64,000 bases of DNA from Ampelomyces quisqualis (Eukaryota; Ascomycota; Dothideomycetes; Pleosporales; Phaeosphaeriaceae). Each line of letters opens with the position of its first letter. Positions within the stretch are counted from its first letter, which is position 1. The translations under genes and the position numbers were made by a program. The notes under the pieces are model-generated. The model was given only the letters and a program-made list of their open reading frames with translations, did not search any database and was not told where the DNA came from. The stretch is taken from positions 2,666,001-2,730,000 of the forward strand of contig JAGTXZ010000010.1 in NCBI GenBank assembly GCA_018398575.1, in the 5' to 3' direction. This document shows, piece after piece, positions 10,862-20,063 of this stretch.

Positions 10862-11986
10862 TCACTCGCTCTCTTCTTTACCTCTGCGAGCACGTTCTGC
10901 CCACACTGAAATCATATTCCGACCCTCATTGACCATCTTTTCAACCAGCACGTTCTTACCCTTCAGGACAGCCTTAGTCTTTCGCAGCTCATCTTTAGCC
11001 TGCGCCAACTCCCTCGCCATCGTCTTCTCCCTGGCATTGAAGCTCGCCTCCATCTTTGCTAGCTCCTTCTTGGCCTGCGCCAGTTTCTCCTCCAATTCTG
11101 TCACCCGATCTGACTCCCTTGGCGAGTCCTCTGGGACGAAAAGCGAGTCCTCCATGCGCTGTGCATTCATCACAATTGACTCCACCTGTCTCTCCACATC
11201 TCCCTCCACTATCTCTCCCTCCTCGACACTATCATCGCTCGTCTCATCAAAGGGTAGATTGCGCTTGCGCTTGCCCAGTGTCTGTGCTCTCTCTTCTTTT
11301 GCAGGCGGAGGGTCGATGTATTGCGGAAGTGCCTTGCCCTCGTAGTGTGCTTTGACAAGAGGATGATCCAAGTTCAAAATGATGGGCTCATCAAATGTCT
11401 TCCAGTCCTTGAGGATCCCGGCAACCATCAAATGCGCTCGCTCACATGCCGTCGGGCTCACCGGTGTCTCTGGGTCTAGTTTGCCGCGCCCGTGATCGGT
11501 CCACCAGCAAACGTCGACGAATAGCATGGGACATTCCTTGCCGCTATGCTCTTTTGTACGGCAGATGCTGCATAGCTTTTGGCATGGTAGTCGGCTCCGA
11601 TCGAAATGCCTCGCTTTCCAGCAACACGTGCATTTTGCACCAGCCCCGGATGTCTTGAAGTAGTCAGGCCCAAAGTGGAGGTGAAGATGGGCTTGGTCAT
11701 AGTAGACCCCGGGAGGCGGGAAGTACTTTGTGACCAAATAGCGTAGTTCTTCTGCCGGCGAGACCTTGATGTGCTTTCCGGAGGCATTCGCGATGTATAT
11801 GCTAGCCTCATGTAGTGTTTGAAGAGTGGGAGGAGTGTAAAGGACATCTCGCAAGGATGCCGACCCGAGGTCTTGTCTTGTTGGCGGATCGTTATTCATA
11901 GAAGCCTCTTGTTGCCCTCGCCGTGGGCGCCCTGCTGCGTCGTCGAGTTGATCATACATGGCTTTGACCAAGTAGGGATTTGCCAT
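10862..11986 (-). CDS. Zinc-knuckle, coiled-coil protein carried by the TIR element
   Basis: Intact 374-aa frame, ATG at 11986. Residues about 118-152 hold two knuckle-like clusters. The second is a perfect C-x2-C-x4-H-x4-C (CSICRTKEHSGKEC). The first is C-x2-C-x4-H-x7-C (CTCCWKARHFDRSRLPC). A basic patch GKRKRN near residue 240 could be a nuclear signal. It is followed by an acidic segment and then a Glu/Lys/Ala-rich heptad-like coiled coil over about residues 290-350. CCHC knuckles bind nucleic acid in Gag-like and RNA-processing proteins. The combination fits a nucleic-acid-binding, self-associating protein but no catalytic domain is present. It is the main gene between the inverted repeats, so it may be the element's own mobility or regulatory protein, or captured cargo. 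Confidence 0.65.
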   Translation of the reverse strand: MANPYLVKAMYDQLDDAAGRPRRGQQEASMNNDPPTRQDLGSASLRDVLYTPPTLQTLHEASIYIANASGKHIKVSPAEELRYLVTKYFPPPGVYYDQAHLHLHFGPDYFKTSGAGAKCTCCWKARHFDRSRLPCQKLCSICRTKEHSGKECPMLFVDVCWWTDHGRGKLDPETPVSPTACERAHLMVAGILKDWKTFDEPIILNLDHPLVKAHYEGKALPQYIDPPPAKEERAQTLGKRKRNLPFDETSDDSVEEGEIVEGDVERQVESIVMNAQRMEDSLFVPEDSPRESDRVTELEEKLAQAKKELAKMEASFNAREKTMARELAQAKDELRKTKAVLKGKNVLVEKMVNEGRNMISVWAERARRGKEESE

Positions 11987-12434
11987 TGTTGTCGGTATGC
12001 AGATTAAGCGCGCAAGAATTCAGCAAAGAGACAGAAAAGAAAGACAATAAGACGAGGTAGTTTGAGGTGTGTTGCGTTGAGGTAGGTAGAGCTGGCAGTG
12101 TAGCAGTTTTGCAAGACGTGTAGGCGCTAAGTCTCTGCCTTTCACTTTCACCGACCGATAGCGATAGCACACCCCATAGACTCCGAATATAGTGCACCTA
12201 GCGGCCAAAAATAGCGCAATAAAAGGTCGTTGGTTCGTAGAAGTAGATCCAACCACTCCCTACACTAAAAAGGTCACACTTTTTCCCTTAATACATTGTG
12301 TGCAGAAAGTGTTCAACCTAGAGGATTTCCTGCTTGCGCACTGCTACCGGCTCGTCGAACATATTGAGGCTGAAACTCCGACGGATAATGTGTATATGGT
12401 GGAGAGCTCTACTAGAAGCATAGATCCGAAAGCA

Positions 12435-13034
12435 TTAGCAGTAGCTTCTCCACAACGCCGGATATTCCCCCTCTTCATCGGGTCGCTTAAGACGTCCCAG
12501 GAACTTAACTTCGTTTGTAAGAGTTAGCACGAGACTGCAATCCAACACATTGCTCCACTTATGGCTTCGCCAACCAACCACGTTGATGCCTGAGACAATG
12601 GTTTGTCTTTCCGTCTCTAAACTGCCAACTAAACAGAGGTCGTATATAGTTTCCTCTCTAGTCTCCTTGCCACTTACAGCGATAGTAGAATGTATTGTTA
12701 TTCTAGCTCTTGCTTGGCCTATCTCAACATGTAAAAGGTTGTCCAACCTGATTCCCCATACAATAGCACTTGAACACAGCAGGGTGATGTATAGATTTGT
12801 AAAAGTCTTCTGTGATGTTTTTTGCGTCCTTTGGGCCCTCACGGAGATGGGGTAGCGGATTCTCCTTTTAGATCTAGCTGAGTTAAAATCAGTGTGCAAA
12901 AATGGGGTCAGATCGGCATCGACAGAGTCCTTAATGCCAAGGTATTCTCTGGTGCCTTCTCTATTCTCCCAGATCTCAGCTCTCACCGAGGTGGTGTAGT
13001 CGATTTCTTTTCCAGGTACGGAGTACATTTGCAT
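12435..13034 (-). CDS. Hypothetical protein inside the TIR element
   Basis: A 199-aa frame with its ATG at 13034, only about 45 bp inside the right inverted repeat and on the same strand as the zinc-knuckle gene. The C-terminal half (for example ETIYDLCLVGSLETER and NVLDCSLVLTLTNEVKFLG) has plausible globular-protein composition, while the middle is Arg/Lys/Thr-rich. I do not recognise a family. It could be a second gene, an upstream exon of one transcript with 10862-11986, or chance. Length and placement argue mildly for real. Confidence 0.35.
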   Translation of the reverse strand: MQMYSVPGKEIDYTTSVRAEIWENREGTREYLGIKDSVDADLTPFLHTDFNSARSKRRIRYPISVRAQRTQKTSQKTFTNLYITLLCSSAIVWGIRLDNLLHVEIGQARARITIHSTIAVSGKETREETIYDLCLVGSLETERQTIVSGINVVGWRSHKWSNVLDCSLVLTLTNEVKFLGRLKRPDEEGEYPALWRSYC

Positions 13035-13079
13035 GGCAAGAAAAAAGGCAAAAACAAGGGAAGGAAGATAAAGAGAGTG

Positions 13080-13217
13080 AAAGAAGCATCATACGCTGAA
13101 TCTCGCTAGTGGTCGCCCCAACTACTATTCCGTCGGTGCACCGCTGAATCGAATCAGAGGGCTGCCAGTGCCCGGTGTCGTATGGTGATGGCCTTGAAAA
13201 TTGAAAAATTATATAAC
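13080..13217 (-). repeat. Right terminal inverted repeat of the 3.4-kb element
   Basis: Inverted copy of 9786-9935. It differs at a few transition sites (for example GCGC/GTGC and GATACTGGG/GACACCGGG) and by a short indel near 13117. Confidence 0.85.
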
Positions 13218-13846
13218 CCCGTTTAATCTACACTAGTGTTGTCACAGCTTGCTGACCACAACTCAGGAGTCAGTAAAGTAGTGTCTCTTTCACCTCATCC
13301 AGATTGATACCCCGCTGCCGCCGTGTCGCAGCACGGTATCTCCGTGCTTCCAAGACACATGAAATATATCCCAATCTCTTATACTCGCTCATGTGATATG
13401 ATGCGTAAGCATAATGTATATATTGCCACTTCTTCTGCCAACCACGTTCGCGGCTGCGAAAACCACTTCTCTAGTGCAGTGGTGTTGGAGGTGTCTCAAG
13501 TCACGTGCACACGCACTGGCGAAGATGCAGGGGTGTCTTACCTCGCCGCATATGATTGGCTGATGCCTAACTCATTAGGCAGCGACAGCCTCTGAAATCC
13601 ACATAGCGCGTCGACGCCTACGCTAGCACCACTCTGCCGCACCAGCTCGAGAATCTTTCCATCATTTCCTCCGCTACTCAGCAGGCTGCGTCAAGCCCAG
13701 TGATCATGTTGTCCTGCTAATCTAGTACTTAGAGGCTCATAGCTGCGTTCTCATTCTGCTATTCATTCCGTTCGGCAATCTGACTCCATTCCCCTGCTGT
13801 ATCACCATCTCATCCGTCAACTACTTTTCTCCCTTCGCCTCAAACA
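13218..13846. other. Intergenic, no gene recognised
   Basis: Between the TIR element and the ankyrin pseudogene. A 90-codon open frame at 13323-13595 has no recognisable character. Confidence 0.4.
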
Positions 13847-16800
13847 ATGGCAGTCGAAACTCAAGCATCTTCGCCCCTCACCCTTCCCCCACTTCCTGCC
13901 GACCATGTCGACTGGATCTCACACATAGCTGAACATCCAGATGCATCGCTGCACGAGCTGATCGCCCCTTACAAAGAGTGCCATCACTATTGTATCGCAG
14001 TATCCGACCCGCCATGTGCAAATTGTGTTGCGCATCTACAGATCCATTTCAAAAATCCTCACAGGGTTTGATGTCGACTGCTCTTGTGCTGCTTACGACG
14101 GCAAGCAAGTCTATGCCAGTGCCCGTGCCATGGTAGCATACATGACCCAGGTGAATACGATTGACTTGACGCTTCGTTATCCTTCGTACGAAAACCGTCT
14201 CTCCAAGTACTCGCGACGCGGCTTTGAAAGCTACTGGCCATTACTCGACCGCTCGCGCATCGATCCGACCCTATTCGAACGCTCATTTGGCCGTACCCTC
14301 GGCCTTGCAAGGCTGCTGGTCTTGGAGAAACTGCCGAAGAACACGTACCGAGAAGCATACGTGGATCAGCGTCGCGCAGAGCGAGGTCGACCTAAGATTA
14401 ATCGCCAGGCCGCACGGAAGCTCAATGGTAATATGAAAGAGGACCACGACGATGAAGTTACAGAATGGGTGGAGACAGATGCAGTCAGTGACTATCATAC
14501 CTTCACTATACCGTATAGACCAAAGTATCATGCGCGAAAGATCGAGCGCCTATTGTACGCCAAGGATCTACTTCTCAACGCGGAATGGAACTTGATGCAT
14601 CTCCTGCACAGGCTGATATTGAGCATACCAATGCTCTGCAGTACTTTGCCGCGCATGGTGCGGAACTCTTGAACACAATGATCTCAGCCAACCGACCCAG
14701 CGCACAGCGAGCTGCCGGACATCTCTCTGTCGGTGGCCACCAGTACAAACCGATGACCACAAGCATTCCTCAGTGTGCCATTGAGCATCGTGATATCGCG
14801 GCTGTCGACGCCCTTTTGGAGCTCGGCGCCCAACCGCAGCTAGATTTTGCTGCGTATATCACTTCTCTAAAGACGAGATGGGATATGCGCGGAACTTCCA
14901 AACACAACAAACAACAGTTTAGATAGAACTTCACGCAACCAATTTTTACTGCGATCAATAGTGAGACAGCAGTTGTTGTTGTGAAACTTTTGGACGCAGG
15001 TGCAGACGTCAATAGCATCACATCAGCAGCCTGGAGAATAGTCACACAGCGCAGTATCTACGGCTACCGTCAGTTTCACAGTGTGCTAGAGACAGTCCGA
15101 AAAAAGATTGAAGCAATGCGCAAACAACAGGAAACCGGCAAAGTCGCGAATGTTCATGGTCAGATTGTTCACCGTAATACTCAGCAAAAACGCTTTCCGC
15201 CAGCTGTGCTTAAAGACGATGTGGAATACCTTGAAGGCTACAATCCTCAATCATATACTCACTGGCGAATCAGGACCCAGCTCGAGCAAGCAAAGGTGAC
15301 GTACGACAATGACTTGAAGGCGTACAACGACTGGCTCAAATTAAACGAAGAGCCCAATGGGACCCAAAAGAAGAAAGCAGCAGTACAATCGTTGTTAGCT
15401 GAGTTTGAGGGCCTCGAAGCTAAATTGCTTGAGGCAGGTGCAAAGACGTTCAGCGAGCTGTATCCTGATATCAAGGTACCAACACAGCAAGACTATTGCT
15501 ACCACAAATATGAGGCAGAGCCACCCAAGGTGTGGGAGCCTTCGCTCTCCTTTCAGCTTCCAGACTTGACGGACGAGCGACGTGTAGCTTATAGCAAGCT
15601 CTTTGAGGTCTGCTGGCATGCAGACATTTCTATTATCAAGGAGCTTACGCTCGCGGTTTGGGGCGAACAGCAAAGTCCACTGAAGATCGCTGTGCAAGAT
15701 ACACAGAGGTTCTCGCCATTCTAGATCGCTCTTCTCCACAAGCATTTCGACGTCGCTAGGGCCATTCTCGAAATTGCCCATGCGTAGTATGCACCAAATG
15801 AAAGGAAGGGGCAAGTCAAGCATACAATTCAGGCAGCGGACGAATACGACAATTCTTCGGAAGACGACGACGTCCAGATTTACTCTGAGATTGTCGATGA
15901 CCGTTACACAGTGGAGAACATCGGAGAGGTGCAGCATCAAGTTAACAGCAGTGTCACACCACTCAGTCTCCTCTCTTGGGATTGTCCAGTGTACAGATTT
16001 TTAGAAGACGACGACCCCACCACCCCAGCGTGGTCAGCGCCATATGGAATATATATTGGAGACCGTTACAGAGACCACCTAGCACCGAGAAAGATACTCA
16101 AGGACGCAGCAAATGGTAGGACGTACCGGTCGGAGATACAGCCCATTAACGAGGATATTTCAGAAGTCATCAAGCCTGGAAACCTTTACCAGCTCGCCAT
16201 TTACCTGAAAGATTCTGAATCGCTTCACTTCCCGATTGAAATGGGCGAAGACTACACCAGTCGTAGGCTTGCGTCGCCTAAGGTCTCGGAGCCAAAATTT
16301 TATCGCTTCAATGAAACCGACTTCCTGTACGCAATTCGCCTCGGTCAGGTCGAGCTTCTGAAAGAGATCATCGTCCGCACCGGTGCCGGCATTTCCTTAG
16401 ATGACCTGGTCAAGAAGAGTGGCGTCGAGATACCGAAGGAGCCCAAGTACTACCAGGGTCTTTCTGTTCATGGTAAGAAACGGGAAGGTTGGGCCAATGC
16501 TGGACGGGAAGCACAAGGCGAACCCACTCGCGAGGACCATCCCCCTTTGCTTCACGCTGCTCGATTTGGAAGCCTGGAGAGTGTCGAGTGGTTCTGTAGC
16601 GAGGCTCCTTTACGGTGCTACTCACAATTCGCAGACAACCACCGATCGGATATCAGGATCCAAAATCTTGCCAAAGCTCAGGGCGGTCTTGATACTGCCA
16701 TCACCACATGGCTTGGGCTACGCTCGCACTTGCTGCTTCACTGTGTGGTCTTGGGCAAACAGACAAAGGAGACTCTCGAACTACTCCGACATCTCTGCAA

Positions 16801-17773
16801 GACGCATCCTGAAGCCCTCGAGCACAAATCTGCCAGCGGACTGACTCCGCTACACCTCGCTTTCCGTCTTCAACGCGTCAACATGATCAAGTTCCTCCTG
16901 GATGCTGGTGCACAACAGACTTGTCGCGACAATGTCGGAAATAACATCATCCACTCCATCCTCAGCAACAACGCTTCGCGCGAGGACAGAAACCTCGAAC
17001 GCTTCCGCAGTCTACTAAGCTTGATCGACACCCGTACTCTCGCCAGTCTCTTTATTGAGCGTTCCACCGCCGAGCCCGGTGCAGCCACTCCTCTCGCGTG
17101 CTGGGTCCGCATGTCCCTCGAACCAAATCACACGTATTACTACAACAACAACAACAATAATAATAACGTTGATCGACAGACCCTCGAAAAACCACTGCGA
17201 ATAAGCCTTGAGTTCAGCAAAGGCGATGACCTGAGCATCGTCAACGGTGAAGGTGATACACCTATCCACGCAGCAACTCGATACGGCGCGGACGCTCTTT
17301 TACGCATCATGCTTGGTTGTCGTCCGGAACTCTTGTTTCGCGAAAATGCAACGGGCCGCACACCGTATGAAGCCGCGGAAGACGCATACTTGTCGAAACA
17401 AGTATTCAATGACCCGCCGTCCACCCACCTCGAAAACGTCCCGTACTCCCCCCACGGCCGCCGTCGTCTGGGCATGCGCTCGCGCAACACGAATGGTTTA
17501 CTGGATCTTCAGCCGGAGACGTTTGCTGGGGAGCCCAAGGATCATCGCTCGGATACAGAGAAAGTGTGGGATTTGTGCAAGGAAGTTGCGCAGAAGATGC
17601 CAGGGACGAAGAGGAAGCTTGTGAGTCTGGTGGAGGCGAGTGAGGTGGCGGAGAGGTTGGCGCGGAAGAAAGGGAGTAGGGATCGGGCAGAGGAGAAGAA
17701 AGTGGAAGGGGGAGAGAAGATTAAAGGTGATGAAGTGGATGTGTGGTTTCAGATGGGGTTGAGGGTGGAGTAG
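13847..17773 (+). pseudogene. Large fungal ankyrin-repeat protein, broken by deletions, frameshifts and stops
   Basis: The start (ATG 13847, ..LPPLPADHVDWISHIAEHP..) and the end (stop at 17771-17773) of a long ankyrin-type protein are present, but the frame is broken. At about 13980 the reading jumps from frame 2 (..LIAPYKE) to frame 0 (AITIVSQYPTRHVQIVLRIY); in related fungal ankyrin proteins, as I remember them, these parts are hundreds of residues apart, so an internal deletion is likely. At about 14583 (..LLLNAEWN) it jumps back to frame 2, probably a second deletion. In-frame TAG stops occur near 14923, 15722 and 15786. From 15911 the frame is open for 620 codons and includes ankyrin repeats (GLTPLHLAFRLQRVNMIKFL, GDTPIHAATRYGADALL) and an Asn homopolymer at 17140-17167. 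The 3' part might still be expressed as a shorter protein. Confidence 0.75.
17138..17168. repeat. AAC/AAT trinucleotide microsatellite
   Basis: Runs of AAC then AAT, encoding a poly-Asn tract in the ankyrin frame. Preceded by three Tyr codons. Confidence 0.85.
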
Positions 17774-18194
17774 TTATTCGCGCGGATTTGGTGGATGTTG
17801 CAGGTCTACAAGGGAAGACAAGACGTAGGCGAGTGGCCTATGATAATGATGCCATGTGTAATGAATAACGAGTATGACACCAAGACCAGCAGTGATTCGC
17901 GATCAATCGGATGCAAGCTTGTGGTAATCCAGCGAGCCATCGGCTAGCTTACCACAGTAAACTACACCATCTCAGACAACTTCAAATTACACATCAACAA
18001 TGTAAAAGCTGCATAGAATCTGCAGCCTGCGGTGTAGTGGACAGATTGCGGATCAGTGCGCACGTGTGGTGATGATGTGAGCAGAATGGGAAGTTGAGAA
18101 ACATGAACACCATGCGCGATATTTGCAGGTATCATCATGAAGCAAATCATACTTCAGAAATCTACCAACCCTATCAATTTCTCCTGCATGCTCG
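17774..18194. other. Convergent intergenic region
   Basis: About 420 bp between the 3' ends of the ankyrin pseudogene and RRP3. It would hold both terminators. No distinct structure seen. Confidence 0.4.
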
Positions 18195-19892
18195 TCAACC
18201 CTCATCCATATCTCTATCATCCCTTCCCCGTCCCCTCCCTCTTCCCCTCCCAGCACCACCGCCTCTCATCCCCCCACCTCTCCCACCTCTCCCACTCTTC
18301 CTCTGATCATGCAAATTCTTCATCTCCTTGACCGCCTCTCTCTGCGCCTCCCCCACCCTCTCTGCAAACACCATAGCCTCGTCCCTACTAATCTTTTCCT
18401 CTGGGATTTCTTTGCCGAGGGCATGTTCAATGCGCTGGAAAATTTCCAAGTCGTATTGCGTTACAAAACTGACTGCTTTGCCGGATTTGCCTGCGCGCGC
18501 GGTGCGCCCGACGCGGTGCACGTATGTCTCGGAGTCGTGCGGGAGGTCGAAGTTTACGACGAGGTCGACGGAGGGAATGTCGAGGCCTCGAGCGGCGACA
18601 TCGGTTGCGACAAGGATGTCACGGGCGCGTGATCTGAATTTGTTCAGGGCGCCGAGGCGATTGGATTGGGATAATTGGCCATGCAAGGGTAGGGCTTGGA
18701 AGCCGAGTGTGCGGAGTAAGATGGCGAGGCGTTGCGTTTCGTTGACGGTGCGGGTGAAGAGGATGGTCGCGTGGCCAATGTTGTCGTTGAGCAGGTGGAT
18801 GAGGTAGAGGTCTTTGTACTTGTGCGGGGTGAGGATGTAGCGTTGCAGCAGGGTCGAGACGACTTGGTGGCTGGAGCTGGAGATAGAGACGCGCACAGGG
18901 TTTTTGAGGGCGGCGCGTTGGAGGGATTCGACTTTGGAGGACATGGTAGCGCTGAAGAGGTATGTATGGCGGCCGTCGCGTGGGAGGACTTTGAAGATTT
19001 TGTCGAGACTGTCGCCGAAGTCGAGGTCAAGGAGGCGGTCGGCTTCATCCAGGACGAGATATTTGAGGTGTTTCAGTGAGAAGCCTTTGGTGTTTTCGAG
19101 GTGGTCGAGGAGGCGGCCGGGACTGGCTACGATGATGTGCGGTCGCTTCGACAGTGCGATAGCTTGCGGCACCATGTCCATTCCTCCGACCAGCGTTGCA
19201 CACTTGACGTTGATGATGCTACCCAGCGCATCTACCTGCTGCGCGATCTGATAGGCCAATTCGCGTGTCGGTGCCATGATCAGGCCAAAGTAGGCCTGCG
19301 GCTTGTCCAAAAGCGCTTGCAGTATCGGCAATACAAAGGCAGCAGTCTTGCCTGAACCCGTCTCGGCCAGTCCGATGATGTCTTGGCCTGCCAGCGCGAG
19401 GGGAATTGCTTCTGTCTGAATGGGCGTCGCGCGTGTGTATCCGAGGTTTTCGCAGGCGTCGCATAGTTCTTCGCGCACGCCCAGATCGGCAAAGGTCTTC
19501 TTGGGCTCGTCGGCAACCTTGGGAGTCTCTTCGTTGTTGGCCTCTGCAGTGTCTTCGTCATCATTCTCGTGCTCAGACTCGGACTCGCCAGAAGCCGATT
19601 GGTCTTCTGTTCTCGACTCGGACGTCTTCTTCACCACTGCACTGGCAGCGTCGCGGGGCTCTCCGTCATCGGAGGATTCTGCGGCGTCATCCTCCTCTGC
19701 TTCGGACTCTTCGTCCGACTGCGGTGGTGAAGGTGGAGGCGGTCGCTTTGCGCTCGGCTTCTCCGACGGCAGTGTGGGCGTCGTGGTGTGCTTCTTTGGT
19801 GGGCCGCTCGACGCCTTCACCGGCTTTCGTTCGTGTGTCGCACTGGACGTGGACTTGGCGCCATTGAGCTTCCTTCTCTTTAAATCTGACAT
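18195..19892 (-). CDS. RRP3: ATP-dependent RNA helicase Rrp3 (DDX47), ribosome biogenesis
   Basis: Intronless 565-aa DEAD-box helicase. The N-terminal ~130 residues are a low-complexity acidic/Ser/Lys extension. The helicase core starts with FADLGVREELCDACENLGY, very typical of Rrp3/DDX47. It then shows the Q motif (PIQTEAIPLALAGQD), motif I AETGSGKT (about 176-183), Ia PTRELAYQ (208), II DEAD (282-285), III SAT (314-316), and ARGLDIPSVDLVVNFD and HRVGRTARAGK in the second RecA lobe. The C terminus is a Gly/Arg (RGG-like) tail. Rrp3 is a nucleolar helicase needed for early pre-rRNA cleavages toward 18S rRNA. All motifs are intact. It is divergent from SSF1, with only 171 bp between the two start codons. 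Confidence 0.92.
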   Translation of the reverse strand: MSDLKRRKLNGAKSTSSATHERKPVKASSGPPKKHTTTPTLPSEKPSAKRPPPPSPPQSDEESEAEEDDAAESSDDGEPRDAASAVVKKTSESRTEDQSASGESESEHENDDEDTAEANNEETPKVADEPKKTFADLGVREELCDACENLGYTRATPIQTEAIPLALAGQDIIGLAETGSGKTAAFVLPILQALLDKPQAYFGLIMAPTRELAYQIAQQVDALGSIINVKCATLVGGMDMVPQAIALSKRPHIIVASPGRLLDHLENTKGFSLKHLKYLVLDEADRLLDLDFGDSLDKIFKVLPRDGRHTYLFSATMSSKVESLQRAALKNPVRVSISSSSHQVVSTLLQRYILTPHKYKDLYLIHLLNDNIGHATILFTRTVNETQRLAILLRTLGFQALPLHGQLSQSNRLGALNKFRSRARDILVATDVAARGLDIPSVDLVVNFDLPHDSETYVHRVGRTARAGKSGKAVSFVTQYDLEIFQRIEHALGKEIPEEKISRDEAMVFAERVGEAQREAVKEMKNLHDQRKSGRGGRGGGMRGGGAGRGRGRGRGRDDRDMDEG

Positions 19893-20063
19893 GTTTGTGA
19901 GGGTGCAACGAGTTTATCTGGTACCGAAGTGCGCTGCCATGGGAAAAAAAGGTAGCGGCGGCGATAAGATAAGCCCGGCCAAGATTTCGACCTGTCGCAA
20001 AAAAGTTCCGCGAGCAGGTCACCTTTCACCACTAACCAACCTTGACACCATTGGAACATCGAA
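19893..20063. promoter_or_regulatory. Shared divergent promoter RRP3 / SSF1
   Basis: 171 bp separating the start codons of two ribosome-biogenesis genes. It holds a doubled GATAAGATAAG and A-rich tracts (GGGAAAAAAAGG, CGCAAAAAAG). No yeast-type PAC or RRPE box is visible. That the region drives both genes is inferred from layout. Confidence 0.55.

Larger units (their letters stand above)
9786..13217. mobile_element. 3.4-kb element with ~130-bp terminal inverted repeats, no visible transposase
   Basis: The sequence at about 9786-9935 matches the reverse complement of about 13080-13217 over roughly 130 bp, with a near-identical core (for example CTCTGATTCGATTCAGCGG and GCACCGACGGAATAGTAG in both). 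The outermost bases are AT-rich in both copies (TATATA..TTTTTC). Inside are two minus-strand frames: a 374-aa zinc-knuckle/coiled-coil protein and a 199-aa unknown. No DDE transposase, helicase or reverse transcriptase motif is visible. It is therefore probably a non-autonomous DNA transposon carrying a gene, or an autonomous element of an unrecognised type. No target-site duplication could be fixed by eye. Confidence 0.8.
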
